A stretch of DNA of 64,000 nucleotides from Microbacterium aurugineum. Lineage in GTDB: Bacteria > Actinomycetota > Actinomycetes > Actinomycetales > Microbacteriaceae. The stretch is from the NCBI RefSeq assembly GCF_023101205.1, contig NZ_CP078078.1:1-64000 (forward strand), read 5' to 3'. The notes below the pieces were generated by a model. The model saw only the letters and a list, made by a program, of their open reading frames with translations. It was not told the origin of the DNA and made no database searches. The translations under genes and the position numbers were made by a program. Position 1 is the stretch's first letter, and each line of letters opens with the position of its first letter. Positions 15,955-24,516 of the stretch are shown here, piece by piece.

Positions 15955-17246
15955 GTGCCGTCACGGTCTATTCGGCAGGACTGGTGGTGCCGATCACCGC
16001 GCCGCCGATCGTCGATGGGGCGGTCGCCGTGCGGGACGGCCGGATCATGCACGTCGGGGAGCGCGCCTGGGTGCTGCATTCCCTCGCGGAACGGGGCATC
16101 GACGCCGACGAGGTGCACTGGCCGGGTGTCCTGACCCCCGGCCTCGTGAACGCGCACACCCATCTGCAGTACACCGGCATGGCCTCGGTCGGAAGCGGGC
16201 AGTACGACGGCTTCGAAGACTGGGTGCGCGCGTTCGACCCGGTGTACGAAGGCGGGCGTGACTGGGCCGCAGATGCTGCGGACGGCGCGACACAGGCCTT
16301 GCGGGCGGGTACGACGGCGCTCGCCGACGTGGTGACCGACCGCTCGGCCGCGACCGCCCTGCACGACGCGGGGCTGCACGGGATCACCTACTGGGAGGTG
16401 ATGAGCTGGACCAATGCCGACTGGGCGCGCACCGGACGCGCGCAGGTCGAGCAGGCGCTGGACGCCCTGCCGACCCCGCCCGGGACCGGCCTGTCGCCGC
16501 ACGCCCCGTACTCACTGGACATCGAGCCCCTCCTGGAGATCCCCGACATCGTGCGCGAGCGCGGCGGGCGCATCCACATCCACCTCGGCGAGGCCGCATT
16601 CGAGAGGGAGTTCGCGCACGAGCATCCGCAGGCGTGGCACACGGCCGGGCTCGCCAGCTTCCAGGAGCTGCGCAAGGCCGGATTCGGCACCAGCGCGACC
16701 GAGTTCGTCGACCAGCTCGGCGTGCTCGGACCCGACTGCCACATCGCGCACGGTGTGTACATGAGCGCCAGGGACCGTGCGATCCTGCGCGAGCGCCGCA
16801 CGACGGTGGCCCTGTGCCCGAGGTCCAATGCCGTCATCGGACTCGAGGAGCCCCCGATCGCCGCGTACCTGCGTGAGGGCAGCCCGATCGCGGTGGGGAC
16901 CGACTCGTTGTCGTCGAGCCCCTCGCTCGACGTGCTCGCCGATGTGGCCGAACTCGCCCGCATCGCCCGGTCGCAGGGCTACACCGACCGTGATCTCCCT
17001 GCACGCCTGCTCGGCGCGGCCACCCTCGGCGGCGCCCACGCGATGGGCATCGACGTCGGCCCGGACCGCACCGGCTACCTCGCCGTGGGTGCGCTCGCCG
17101 ACCTCACCTTCTTCGACGTGCAGGCCGGACCGGATGCCGTCGCGGAACTCGTCGACCACGGCGCCGGCCGCACCGCCGCGACCGTGGTGTCGGGCGAGGT
17201 CCGCTACGCGATCGACAGCTTCGACCGTCCGGCGGTCGCCCCGTGA
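15951..17246 (+). CDS. Amidohydrolase, MTA/SAH-deaminase-like
   Basis: 431 residues. The ATG overlaps the previous stop by 4 bp. Metal-dependent amidohydrolase motifs occur in order: TPGLVNAHTHLQY (His69, His71), SPHAPYSLD, HIHLGEAAFE, HIAHGVYMS, LCPRSNAVIG and GTDSLSSSPSLD. This set matches the chlorohydrolase/SsnA/MtaD branch, which deaminates adenine-type nucleosides such as methylthioadenosine or S-adenosylhomocysteine, or dechlorinates triazines. Beside an SAHH-like gene, deamination of an adenosyl thioether is the most economical hypothesis. A zinc or iron centre is expected. Confidence 0.85.
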   Translation: MSAVTVYSAGLVVPITAPPIVDGAVAVRDGRIMHVGERAWVLHSLAERGIDADEVHWPGVLTPGLVNAHTHLQYTGMASVGSGQYDGFEDWVRAFDPVYEGGRDWAADAADGATQALRAGTTALADVVTDRSAATALHDAGLHGITYWEVMSWTNADWARTGRAQVEQALDALPTPPGTGLSPHAPYSLDIEPLLEIPDIVRERGGRIHIHLGEAAFEREFAHEHPQAWHTAGLASFQELRKAGFGTSATEFVDQLGVLGPDCHIAHGVYMSARDRAILRERRTTVALCPRSNAVIGLEEPPIAAYLREGSPIAVGTDSLSSSPSLDVLADVAELARIARSQGYTDRDLPARLLGAATLGGAHAMGIDVGPDRTGYLAVGALADLTFFDVQAGPDAVAELVDHGAGRTAATVVSGEVRYAIDSFDRPAVAP

Positions 17247-17277
17247 CCGTACCCGCATCCGAACCCGGAGGTGTCGC

Positions 17278-17706
17278 GTGACACAGCGCCCCACGACCGC
17301 CGAGCGCCTCGACCTCGCGCCGCATCCCGAGGGCGGATGGTTCCGCCGCACGTGGACGAGTCCGCTTCCGGTCGAGACCGCGAACGGCCCGCGACCCGCG
17401 GCGACGTGCATCCACTACCTGCTGCGGCCCTCCGAGCGCAGTGAATGGCACGTCGTGACCAGCGACGAGCTGTGGCTGTGGCACGGTCCCGGCCGACTCG
17501 AGCTCCGTCTCGGCGGAGATGCGGCAGAGCCGGGCGAAGACACCGCGATCGTGCTCGGTCCCGACGACGCGGCCCAGGTACTGGTGCCCGCCGGCGTCTG
17601 GCAGGCAGCGCGTCCCCTGGATGCCGAGGAAGTCCTCGTCTCGTGTTTCGTGTCCCCAGGTTTCGATTTCGCGGATTGGCGACTCGCCGCATCGCCTACT
17701 CTGTAA
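17278..17706 (+). CDS. Cupin DUF985-family protein
   Basis: 142 residues from a GTG at 17278 with GGAGG 6 bp upstream. The family signature is clear: LDLAPHPEGGWFRRTW at the start, CIHYLLRPSERSEWH, DELWLWHGPGRLELRL, and a C-terminal VSCFVSPGFDFADWRL. DUF985 proteins are single-domain cupins with an epimerase/isomerase-like fold; their activity is unknown. It lies between the amidohydrolase and the ABC importer in the same direction and is probably part of the same operon. Confidence 0.85.
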   Translation: MTQRPTTAERLDLAPHPEGGWFRRTWTSPLPVETANGPRPAATCIHYLLRPSERSEWHVVTSDELWLWHGPGRLELRLGGDAAEPGEDTAIVLGPDDAAQVLVPAGVWQAARPLDAEEVLVSCFVSPGFDFADWRLAASPTL

Positions 17707-17764
17707 GGGCAGACCCGTCCTGCCTCGCAGCTTCCTCCTCACCCTTCCTCGCACTGGAGTCATC

Positions 17765-18616
17765 GTGCCCTTCGCTCCCTCCCTCCGCCGTGCCGCAGCC
17801 GCCGCTGCTGCCACCGTCCTCGCCGTCACCCTCGCCGCCTGTGCCTCTCCGTCCGCCGACACCGGCGACGACGGTGACGACTCCGGTCTGCAGACCGTGA
17901 CGGCGGGCAAGCTCACGATCGCCACCGGGGAGCCGAACTACGAGCCGTGGTTCGTCGACGACGACCCCTCCAACGGTGAGGGCTTCGAGGGCGCGGTGGC
18001 GAACGCCGTGGCCGAACAGCTCGGCTTCGCGGCGGATGACATCGTCTGGGTCCGCACGACCTTCGACGGCGCCATCGCTCCGGGTCCGAAGGACTGGGAC
18101 ATCAACCTCCAGCAGTTCTCCATCACGGACGACCGCAAGAAGGCCGTGGACTTCTCCTCGCCGTACTACACGACCACGCAGGCGGTCGTCGCGGTCAGCG
18201 GTTCGCCCGCGGCCTCCGCGACGACCATCGACGAGCTCACGGCCACGACGGTCGGCGTCGCGAGCGGCACCACCAGCTACACGGTGGCCAAGGAGCAGCT
18301 CGGCGAGGCGAACCTCAGCGTCTTCAACTCGGTCGATGACGTCGTGCTCGCGCTGAAGGGCGGCCAGATCGACGCGATGATCACCGACCTCCCCGGCGCC
18401 TTCTACGTCGTGGGCGCTCAGCTCGACGACGGTGTCGTCACCGGCCAGTTCGCCGACGCGAACGGCGGGGACGACTTCGGCATCGTGTTGCCCAAGGGAT
18501 CCGCCCTCACGGCGGATGTCACCGAGGCGGTCGACGCCCTGCGCGAGAACGGCACGCTCGACGAGCTGCAGCAGAAGTGGCTCAGCGACGCCGTCGACGT
18601 CCCCGTCCTGAAATGA
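17765..18616 (+). CDS. ABC amino-acid-type solute-binding lipoprotein
   Basis: 283 residues from a GTG with GGAG upstream. Signal peptide with lipobox LAAC (Cys26), then an SBP_bac_3 domain: LTIATGEPNYEPWFVDD, EGFEGAVANAVAEQLGF, FDGAIAPGPKDWDINLQQFS, KAVDFSSPYYTT, GVASGTTSYT and FGIVLPKGSALT. The family binds polar amino acids or opine-like compounds. The partner permease overlaps by 4 bp. The ligand may be related to the upstream SAHH-like and deaminase enzymes, for example a homocysteine-type or nucleoside thioether compound; that is inference. Confidence 0.9.
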   Translation: MPFAPSLRRAAAAAAATVLAVTLAACASPSADTGDDGDDSGLQTVTAGKLTIATGEPNYEPWFVDDDPSNGEGFEGAVANAVAEQLGFAADDIVWVRTTFDGAIAPGPKDWDINLQQFSITDDRKKAVDFSSPYYTTTQAVVAVSGSPAASATTIDELTATTVGVASGTTSYTVAKEQLGEANLSVFNSVDDVVLALKGGQIDAMITDLPGAFYVVGAQLDDGVVTGQFADANGGDDFGIVLPKGSALTADVTEAVDALRENGTLDELQQKWLSDAVDVPVLK

Positions 18617-19479
18617 CCTCGACCTCCGTCGACGCGGAGTGGCAGCCGAGCGAACTCGAGCTGTCACGCCGCGTTCTGCGGCGACGGGCGACCACGCGTT
18701 CCGTCCTGATCGCGCTCCTCAGCAGCATCGTCCTCGTGACGGTGCTGCTCCTCGTCGTGGTCAACACCCCCGGCTGGGCGGTCGTCAGTCAGACGTTCTT
18801 CGACCCGCAGGTCGCACTGGAGAGCATCGGGCCGATCTTCCAGGGCCTGCTCGTCAACCTCCTGGTGCTCGCGATCGCGGTGGTCTGCGTCGCGATCTTC
18901 GGCACCCTCCTGGCGACGATGCGCTCGTTGCGCGGACCGGTGTTCTTCCCGCTGCGCGCGCTCGCCGCCGCGTACACCGACTTCTTCCGCGGCATCCCGC
19001 TGCTGATCGTGCTGTACCTGGTCGGCTTCGGTATCCCGGCACTGATGATCTTCCCGCGCATGCCCGCGATGTTCTGGGGCACGATCGCCCTGGTCCTCAC
19101 CTACTCGGCGTATGTCGCGGAGGTGCTCCGCGCAGGGATGGAGGCGGTGCACCCCTCGCAGCGCATCGCCGCACGATCGCTCGGGCTGACGCACGGGCAG
19201 ACCCTCCGCATCGTCGTGATCCCGCAGGGCGTCCGCAAGGTGGTCCCGGCGCTGATGAACGACTTCGTGTCGATGCAGAAGGACGTGGGTCTGATCTCGG
19301 TCCTCGGTGCCGTCGACGCCGTCCGCGCCGCCCAGCTGATGGTCGCCGAGACCTACAACTACACGCCCTACCTCGTCGCAGGGCTCATGTTCATCATCCT
19401 CAGTTGGCCCATGATCCGCCTGACCGACATCGTGACCGCGCGGATGAACAAGCGCGAGCAGGCCGGAGGAGTCGTATGA
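18613..19479 (+). CDS. ABC amino-acid-type permease (HisMQ family)
   Basis: 288 residues, coupled to the SBP gene through ATGA. An N-terminal extension of about 30 residues precedes the membrane domain, which has five or six helices and the HisMQ signature TDFFRGIPLLIVLYLVGFG and the EAA loop EVLRAGMEAVHPSQRIAARS. The downstream segment PALMNDFVSMQKDVGLISVL is typical of polar amino-acid permeases. A single permease gene implies a homodimeric channel. Confidence 0.92.
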   Translation: MTSTSVDAEWQPSELELSRRVLRRRATTRSVLIALLSSIVLVTVLLLVVVNTPGWAVVSQTFFDPQVALESIGPIFQGLLVNLLVLAIAVVCVAIFGTLLATMRSLRGPVFFPLRALAAAYTDFFRGIPLLIVLYLVGFGIPALMIFPRMPAMFWGTIALVLTYSAYVAEVLRAGMEAVHPSQRIAARSLGLTHGQTLRIVVIPQGVRKVVPALMNDFVSMQKDVGLISVLGAVDAVRAAQLMVAETYNYTPYLVAGLMFIILSWPMIRLTDIVTARMNKREQAGGVV

Positions 19480-20213
19480 GTGTCCCGGTGATCGAGGCCA
19501 GGGGCGTGCGCAAGCGCTTCGGCGACCATGACGTGCTGCGCGGTATCGACCTGTCGGTGGGCACCCACGAGGTGGTCGTGCTGATCGGCGCATCCGGCTC
19601 CGGCAAGTCCACCCTGCTCAAGACGATGAACCTCATCGAGAACATCGACGACGGGCAGATCTTCCTCGTCGGCGAGGACATCACCGACCCGCGCGTGGAC
19701 GCCGACGGGGTGCGGGCGCGGATCGGCGTCGTCTTCCAGCACTTCAACCTCTTCCCGCACCTGACCGTGCTCGACAACGTCACGCTCGCCGCCGTCCGGG
19801 TGCACGGCATGCGCAAGGCGGAAGCCCGTGCCAAGGCGCGCGAGCTCCTGGAGACGCTCGGACTCGGTGCCAAGGCCGACGAATACCCCGACCGACTCTC
19901 CGGTGGCCAGCAGCAGCGGGTGGCGATCGTGCGCGCGGTGCTCACGCAGCCCGAGGTGCTGTTGCTCGACGAGATCACGAGTGCGCTCGACCCGCAGCTG
20001 GTGGGCGAGGTGCTCGACCTGGTGCGGGAGCTGAAGCGTCAGGGCGCGACGATCGTGATGGCGACGCACGAGATGTCGTTCGCCCGCGAGGTCGCCGACC
20101 GCATCGTGTTCCTCGAGCACGGCGTCGTCGTCGAGCAGGGGCCGCCGTCGCAGGTGTTCGACGCCCCGCAGGAGGCCGCGACTGCGGAGTTCCTCGCTCG
20201 CGTGCGGCACTGA
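19476..20213 (+). CDS. ABC amino-acid-type ATP-binding protein (GlnQ/HisP family)
   Basis: 245 residues. Walker A GASGSGKST, Q loop VFQHFNLFPHLT, ABC signature LSGGQQQRVAIVRA, Walker B VLLLDEITSALDP and switch His in MATHEMSFA are all intact. The family usually reads DEPTSALD at Walker B; here it is DEITSALD. ATGA overlap with the permease closes the importer operon. Confidence 0.95.
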   Translation: MSVPVIEARGVRKRFGDHDVLRGIDLSVGTHEVVVLIGASGSGKSTLLKTMNLIENIDDGQIFLVGEDITDPRVDADGVRARIGVVFQHFNLFPHLTVLDNVTLAAVRVHGMRKAEARAKARELLETLGLGAKADEYPDRLSGGQQQRVAIVRAVLTQPEVLLLDEITSALDPQLVGEVLDLVRELKRQGATIVMATHEMSFAREVADRIVFLEHGVVVEQGPPSQVFDAPQEAATAEFLARVRH

Positions 20214-20236
20214 CCGCGGTCCGATCCTCCGCGTCA
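20211..20236. terminator. Hairpin between convergent ABC and pnuC genes
   Basis: TGACCGCGG and CCGCGTCA pair over 8 bp with one bulged C and a 9-nt loop, using both stop codons. A GC-rich stem without a T tract is usual for this kind of genome; a bidirectional role is inferred. Confidence 0.4.
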
Positions 20237-20950
20237 GGCGAGCTCTTCCTCTTCCTCCGGCCGCCGCGGGCTCGGGTCGGGCGGCAGGATCTCGATCGGG
20301 TGGGCGGCGCGGCGCTGCGCTCGCCACCAGATCACGAACCCGATCGCCGTGAAGACTCCGTAGAAGACGTACATGAAGCCGGTCGCGTAGTAGCCGGAGC
20401 TGAACAGCAGTGGTACCCCGACCACGTCGACGGCGATCCAGATCAGCCAGAACTCGGTCCACCCCTTCGCCATGCCGTAGGTGGCGAGCAGGGAACCGAC
20501 GAAGGTCCAGGCATCGGCCCAGACCGGCTCCCACGATCCGAGCAGCCGGAACAGCGGGGTCAGGGCGACGGTGCCGATGATCATCACCAGGACCATGCCG
20601 ATGCGCGCGCTCGTCGGCGCCCAGCGCGGCACCACGCGGCCGCCGTCGAGATTCCGCCAGCGGATCCAGCCGTAGACGGCCACGGCGATGAACATGATCT
20701 GCCGTCCGGCCTGCCCCAGCAGGTGCGGCAGCGAAGGGTCGGGGCTCAGGGCGGAGCCCAGGAAGACCGTGAGCAGGAGCAGGTTGCCGATGATGCCGAC
20801 CGGCCAGGCCCACACCTTGCGGCGCATGCCGCCGAGGGCGCTCGCGAGGCCGAAGGCGTTGCCCACGACCTCACGCACGAGGAGCGTCTGCCCGCCCGGC
20901 AACACCCACTGGGAGGTGAACGCCTCGACGAACCACTGCAGCAGGTTCAT
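20234..20950 (-). CDS. pnuC: PnuC-family nicotinamide riboside/mononucleotide transporter
   Basis: 238 residues with about seven membrane segments. PnuC-type elements include VREVVGNAFGLASALGGMRR, VWAWPVGIIGNLLLL, QIMFIAVAVYGWIRW (the aromatic WxxW region) and WLIWIAVDVVGVPLLF. The ligand in characterised members is nicotinamide riboside, trapped inside by a kinase; no nadR-like kinase is nearby. The acidic C-terminal tail (RRPEEEEELA) is cytoplasmic. The gene follows the acetyltransferase with only 2 bp between. Confidence 0.85.
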   Translation of the reverse strand: MNLLQWFVEAFTSQWVLPGGQTLLVREVVGNAFGLASALGGMRRKVWAWPVGIIGNLLLLTVFLGSALSPDPSLPHLLGQAGRQIMFIAVAVYGWIRWRNLDGGRVVPRWAPTSARIGMVLVMIIGTVALTPLFRLLGSWEPVWADAWTFVGSLLATYGMAKGWTEFWLIWIAVDVVGVPLLFSSGYYATGFMYVFYGVFTAIGFVIWWRAQRRAAHPIEILPPDPSPRRPEEEEELA

Positions 20951-20952
20951 AG

Positions 20953-21480
20953 TCAGGATCCTGCGTCGGGATCGGGGCGGTCGTCGAGGACGAGTTGGAG
21001 CATGCTCAGATCGAGCCAGCGCCCGAACTTGGCGCCGACCTGCGGCATCCGCCCTACCTCGACGAAGCCCAGCCGTTCGTGCAGGGCGATGGATGCGGTG
21101 TTCCCGCTCTCGATGCCTGCGATCATCACGTGCATCCCCGCAGCGGTGGCGCGTTCGATGAGCGCGGCCATCAGGGTGGTGCCGATGCCGCGGCCGTGCT
21201 GACCACCGAGAACGTAGACCGAGTGCTCGACGGTGAGCCGATAGCCGCTGTGCGGTCGCCACTGCGCGTAGGACGCATAGCCCAGCACGCCGGAATCGTC
21301 GACGGCGACCAGGACCGGGTAGCCGTGCGCGGTGCGGTCGGCGAGCCAGGCGGCGCGGTCGTCGAGGTCCACCGCCTCTTCGTTCCAGATCGCGGTGGTG
21401 TGCACCACGGCGTGGTTGTGGATCGCGGTGATCGTCTCGAGATCGGCGGTCTCGGCATCCCTGATTCGCACGGCTGTCAT
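20953..21480 (-). CDS. GNAT acetyltransferase, phosphinothricin-acetyltransferase-like
   Basis: 175 residues from the ATG at 21480 (MTAVRIRDAETADLETITAI). The GNAT motif A is HGRGIGTTLMAALIERA; the flanking elements TTAIWNEEAVDLDDRAAWLA, GYASYAQWRPHSGYRLTVEH and NTASIALHERLGFVEVGRM are those of the PAT/Bar/MddA branch, which N-acetylates phosphinothricin, methionine sulfoximine or similar amino-acid analogues. It may act as a detoxification enzyme. It forms an operon with pnuC. Confidence 0.88.
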   Translation of the reverse strand: MTAVRIRDAETADLETITAIHNHAVVHTTAIWNEEAVDLDDRAAWLADRTAHGYPVLVAVDDSGVLGYASYAQWRPHSGYRLTVEHSVYVLGGQHGRGIGTTLMAALIERATAAGMHVMIAGIESGNTASIALHERLGFVEVGRMPQVGAKFGRWLDLSMLQLVLDDRPDPDAGS

Positions 21481-21604
21481 CGGCGGGCGGTCTCTCTTCT
21501 TCTGCGCTTCGGGTGCGCATGCTGCGTCGGCGCTTCGGGGCGCATCGCCGACGCTAGCAGGATGCGAGGACCACGGATGCGTCGCAACCGAACAGTTACG
21601 CCCG

Positions 21605-22813
21605 TCAGCGCGACGGTGTCGTGTCGATCGCATTGCGCACGAGGATCGCGCGGCGCATGTCGACCATGATCGGGTCGAAGAATCGCTCGCGGTAGCGAGT
21701 CTCGCTGACGGCGGAGAAGACGAACGGGAGGGCCGCGATCACCGCGAGGATCGTCGCCACCTTGAGGAGGTTGACGGTGAGCGGCAGCGTCGCCCCGAAG
21801 AACTCGAGAGGCTGCACCGTCATCGGCTGTGTGGCGCTCCCGGGCCCGAGCCAGAGGCCGACGAGCCCCGCGGGGACGGTGATCGCGCCGATGATGATCA
21901 GCAGCGCCGCGAGCAGCCCGGCGAAGAACAGCGCCTGCACCAACTGCGCGACGGTCAGGGCGAGCAGGATGTTGATGCGTTGCGGTGCGCGCAGCCTTCG
22001 CGGTGCGCCGGGCGCGACGCGGCGTCCTTCGGCGGGTGTGCCGACGAGCAGGGCGGTGCGCTGCTCATCCGACGGCGCCTGCGCGTCGTCCTCGATCTCG
22101 GAGGCGGCGACGCGCAGCACGACGATACCCGCGAGCACCGCGACGACGAGGGTGAGCAGCGCGATCGATCCCCAGGACATCGCGGAGGCCATCTGCCACA
22201 CCTCGACGGAGAAGAAGGAGAACACGACGAGCATGAGGATCACCGGCAGCGCGATCGAGGCCATGTGACCGATCGCCGATGCGTTGCGCACCGCGAGGCG
22301 GGAGGCCCAGGAGATCAAGGCACCACCGCCCATGCCGGTCACCAGGATGCAGAGGCCGAGCACCAGGAGCGTGCGGAGGACGGGTCCGACCGAGGCGTCC
22401 GGCTGTGCGCTGTAGCCCCACGCGATCGTGAAGGCGAGGCATCCGGCTATCACGAGGAGGGCGACCGCGGTGCCGATGCCGACCGGAAGCCGACGCAGCA
22501 GGGCACGGACGAGGAAGTAGGCGGCCCAGGCGAGACCCGCCGCCAGCACGAAGATGACCAGCGCCAGGAACAGCATGAACGCGGCCACCTCGGGGTACTC
22601 GTCATCGATGGCGAACTCGATCACGAGCTCGATCCCGTCCTGGAAGAGGTACGCAGCCACGGCGACCCAGGCGATCAGCGGCGCCACGCGTCGGGGCAGA
22701 TCCGTGAACCAGCGGCGCAGCGGCACGAACGTCGGGAGCCCCTGCTCGCGGAACCAACGGTCGGCACCGCGCGACGCGTCGCCGGGCTTCAGCGTGTGCG
22801 GGGAGGCGGACAT
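21605..22813 (-). CDS. Multi-pass membrane protein of unknown function
   Basis: 402 residues. The N-terminal part (WFREQGLPTFVPLRRWFTDL) looks cytoplasmic; about eight to ten hydrophobic segments follow, interrupted near residue 240 by a charged loop with ASEIEDDAQAPSDEQRTALL. The C-terminus is basic. I see no transporter or enzyme signature and do not recognise the family. It is monocistronic. Confidence 0.75.
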   Translation of the reverse strand: MSASPHTLKPGDASRGADRWFREQGLPTFVPLRRWFTDLPRRVAPLIAWVAVAAYLFQDGIELVIEFAIDDEYPEVAAFMLFLALVIFVLAAGLAWAAYFLVRALLRRLPVGIGTAVALLVIAGCLAFTIAWGYSAQPDASVGPVLRTLLVLGLCILVTGMGGGALISWASRLAVRNASAIGHMASIALPVILMLVVFSFFSVEVWQMASAMSWGSIALLTLVVAVLAGIVVLRVAASEIEDDAQAPSDEQRTALLVGTPAEGRRVAPGAPRRLRAPQRINILLALTVAQLVQALFFAGLLAALLIIIGAITVPAGLVGLWLGPGSATQPMTVQPLEFFGATLPLTVNLLKVATILAVIAALPFVFSAVSETRYRERFFDPIMVDMRRAILVRNAIDTTPSR

Positions 22814-22989
22814 GGCGTCGAGGATACGGCAACGGCGATGCGGGAGTAGTCACTCGGTCGCGGGGCCACACAGAGGGCCTCGCTAGGAGTACTCACTTTT
22901 GCCGCGCTGATACTCAACTCCCCTCACGCCTCAGGGATGCGCGGACGCTTATCGGTATCGTCGCGCAGAACTGCTCGCCAACCTGGAGG

Positions 22990-23260
22990 ATGACGATGTC
23001 CAAGAAGTCAGTGCGGGACGGACCACGGTGGAGAACTCCCACGACGCTGAAGAGGGATCAACTACCTCGTGGGTTGGCGACGCAGGCGGTCAGGGCCGTG
23101 TTGCAGGATCCGGCCGTGGTGGAGGCGCCGGCCTCGGGAGGAACGCCAGAAGTTCGTTGCGGAGAATCGTGACCAGCCGGAACGCATCCGTGAGGAAGCC
23201 GTGAAACGGAAGGCGAAACTGCTCACGATCGTCACGGAGAATGCGCCGGCCGCACCGTGA
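22990..23260 (+). pseudogene. Frameshifted gene remnant at island border
   Basis: A good ribosome-binding site (GGAGG) and ATG at 22990 start the peptide MTMSKKSVRDGPRW, which reads plausibly through RAVLQDPAVVEAPA near 23127 and then degenerates to a stop. A second frame continues with REERQKFVAENRDQPERI and EEAVKRKAKLLTIV, ending at the TGA at 23258-23260. The two halves look like one gene broken by a frameshift. The product is not recognised. It borders the biosynthetic island. Confidence 0.4.
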
Positions 23261-23432
23261 TGTTCCAGTCCGCCGAAGAGGATGGCGCGGCAACAGAGAA
23301 CGAGCCGACGACATCGGTCGGTGTCCACAGGTCTCGGCCGTGGCGCTGATCGCGTCGGTTCTGGTGGCTGGATTCTGGTTCGCGACGCGGTTTCAGTCGC
23401 CGGCGCAGCATGAGGCGAACGTAGATGGATAA
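23260..23432 (+). pseudogene. Truncated, frameshifted membrane-protein remnant
   Basis: The ATG at 23260 overlaps the previous TGA (TGATG), as in a coupled operon. It reads MFQSAEEDGAATENEPTTSV, reaches a stop after RSRPWR, and in another frame continues as a membrane helix, VALIASVLVAGFWFATRFQS, then PAQHEANVDG and a stop. The layout (acidic N-tail, basic patch, helix, SPAQ) resembles the N-terminus of actinobacterial RND-adaptor or peptidoglycan-binding-like membrane proteins; the rest is missing. Insertion of the island probably truncated it. 23433-23505 holds nothing I recognise. Confidence 0.4.
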
Positions 23433-23505
23433 CGGCGATATGCGATGGGAAGATGAATTTCGCCATGGCCCAAGAGATTGAATAGATCACTTCTAGGGGG
23501 AGTTC

Positions 23506-23583
23506 GTGAAAGTAAGTTCTATCGAAGGAATGCGGGAGAACTCTCTCTTCATGCGCATGCATTAGGCGTTCCCGGATCACGAG
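23506..23583 (+). other. N-terminal coding stretch of the sbnA-like gene with in-frame amber codon
   Basis: A GTG at 23506 with an AGGGGG site upstream opens the frame VKVSSIEGMRENSLFMRMH, which meets TAG at 23563-23565 and continues as AFPDHELYVKLEG in the same frame. From memory of Staphylococcus aureus SbnA, the normal N-terminus has VGQTPMVQLHQLFPKHE at this place, so the TAG falls where Gln stands; a single C-to-T change from CAG would explain it. Whether this is a real mutation or an assembly error cannot be decided here. Confidence 0.6.
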
Positions 23584-24516
23584 TTGTACGTGAAACTGGA
23601 GGGCTTGAACACGGCTGGCTCGATCAAATTGACGACCGCGGTGGCATTGATCGACGATCTGGAGAAGGATGGTCGGTTGCAGCCTGGTGGTGGCGTCGTC
23701 GAGTCTTCGTCGGGCAGCCTCGGTGTCGCCCTCGCGGCCGTGTGCGCGCGGCGCGGATACAGCCTCACGATCGTCACGGATCCAAACGCGAACGATGCGA
23801 CCGTCGCGCACATGAAAGCCTTAGGCGCTCGAGTCGAGGTCGTGAACGAAAGAGACCAGTCCGGCGGCTATCTGGGAACTCGACTCGCGAGAATTCAACA
23901 ACTTCAGAGTTTGAAGAACGGCCCCGTGTGGACCAACCAGTATTCAAACTCGGCGAATTCGACGGCGCACAGCACGCTGACGTATCCGGCGATCGTGGCA
24001 GAACTCGGCGATCCAGATGTCATCTTCGTCGGCGCGGGAACGACCGGAACTCTGATGGGTGTGATTCACGGCGTCGCAGCCCGTGGTGTGCGTACGGAGG
24101 TGTATGCAATTGACAGTGCGGGTTCCGTCACCTTCGGTGGGCCGCCTTCGACAAGGCACATTCCTGGTCTGGGGGCGAGCGTAAGGCCCCCGCTATTCGA
24201 CCGCTCTCTTGTTCCGCACCAGTATTACGTGAGTGAAGAGGACGCAGTACGTGAATGTCGGCGAGTGGCCGCTTCTGAAGGATACCTTCCAGGGGGGTCG
24301 ACCGGAACAATATTGGCAGGGTTCCGCGCGCTTTCTTCAACAATTCCAACGGGGAGCCGAATCGTCGTCGTGGCACCGGACCTCGGAGAACGTTATCTGA
24401 ATACCGTGTACAACGACATTTGGGTGAACCAGAAATTCGGACCTGCGGCGCTGGACGTCGATGTTTCGCCGATGGCGAGTTCAGCAATCTATGACTACGA
24501 GAAAATCAATGTTTGA
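23584..24516 (+). CDS. sbnA: SbnA-like PLP-dependent 2,3-diaminopropionate biosynthesis enzyme (5' end interrupted)
   Basis: 310 residues can be translated from a TTG at 23584 after the amber codon. The protein is of the cysteine-synthase fold: LEGLNTAGSIKLTTAVALID contains the PLP lysine, followed by ESSSGSLGVALAA (the substrate-binding SxGN-like loop), VGAGTTGTLMGVIHG (phosphate-binding glycines) and GGSTGTILAGFRAL. SbnA joins O-phosphoserine and glutamate to give N-(1-amino-1-carboxyl-2-ethyl)-glutamate. The SbnB-like dehydrogenase gene overlaps by 8 bp. Without the first 26 residues the enzyme would lack its first strand and helix and may be inactive. This stretch is visibly less GC-rich than the flanks. 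Confidence 0.8.
   Translation: MYVKLEGLNTAGSIKLTTAVALIDDLEKDGRLQPGGGVVESSSGSLGVALAAVCARRGYSLTIVTDPNANDATVAHMKALGARVEVVNERDQSGGYLGTRLARIQQLQSLKNGPVWTNQYSNSANSTAHSTLTYPAIVAELGDPDVIFVGAGTTGTLMGVIHGVAARGVRTEVYAIDSAGSVTFGGPPSTRHIPGLGASVRPPLFDRSLVPHQYYVSEEDAVRECRRVAASEGYLPGGSTGTILAGFRALSSTIPTGSRIVVVAPDLGERYLNTVYNDIWVNQKFGPAALDVDVSPMASSAIYDYEKINV

Noticed and set aside
20951..21604. NAD-responsive riboswitch for pnuC
   Set aside because: pnuC follows the GNAT gene with a 2-bp gap, so there is no leader. I saw no conserved structure upstream of the GNAT gene either.
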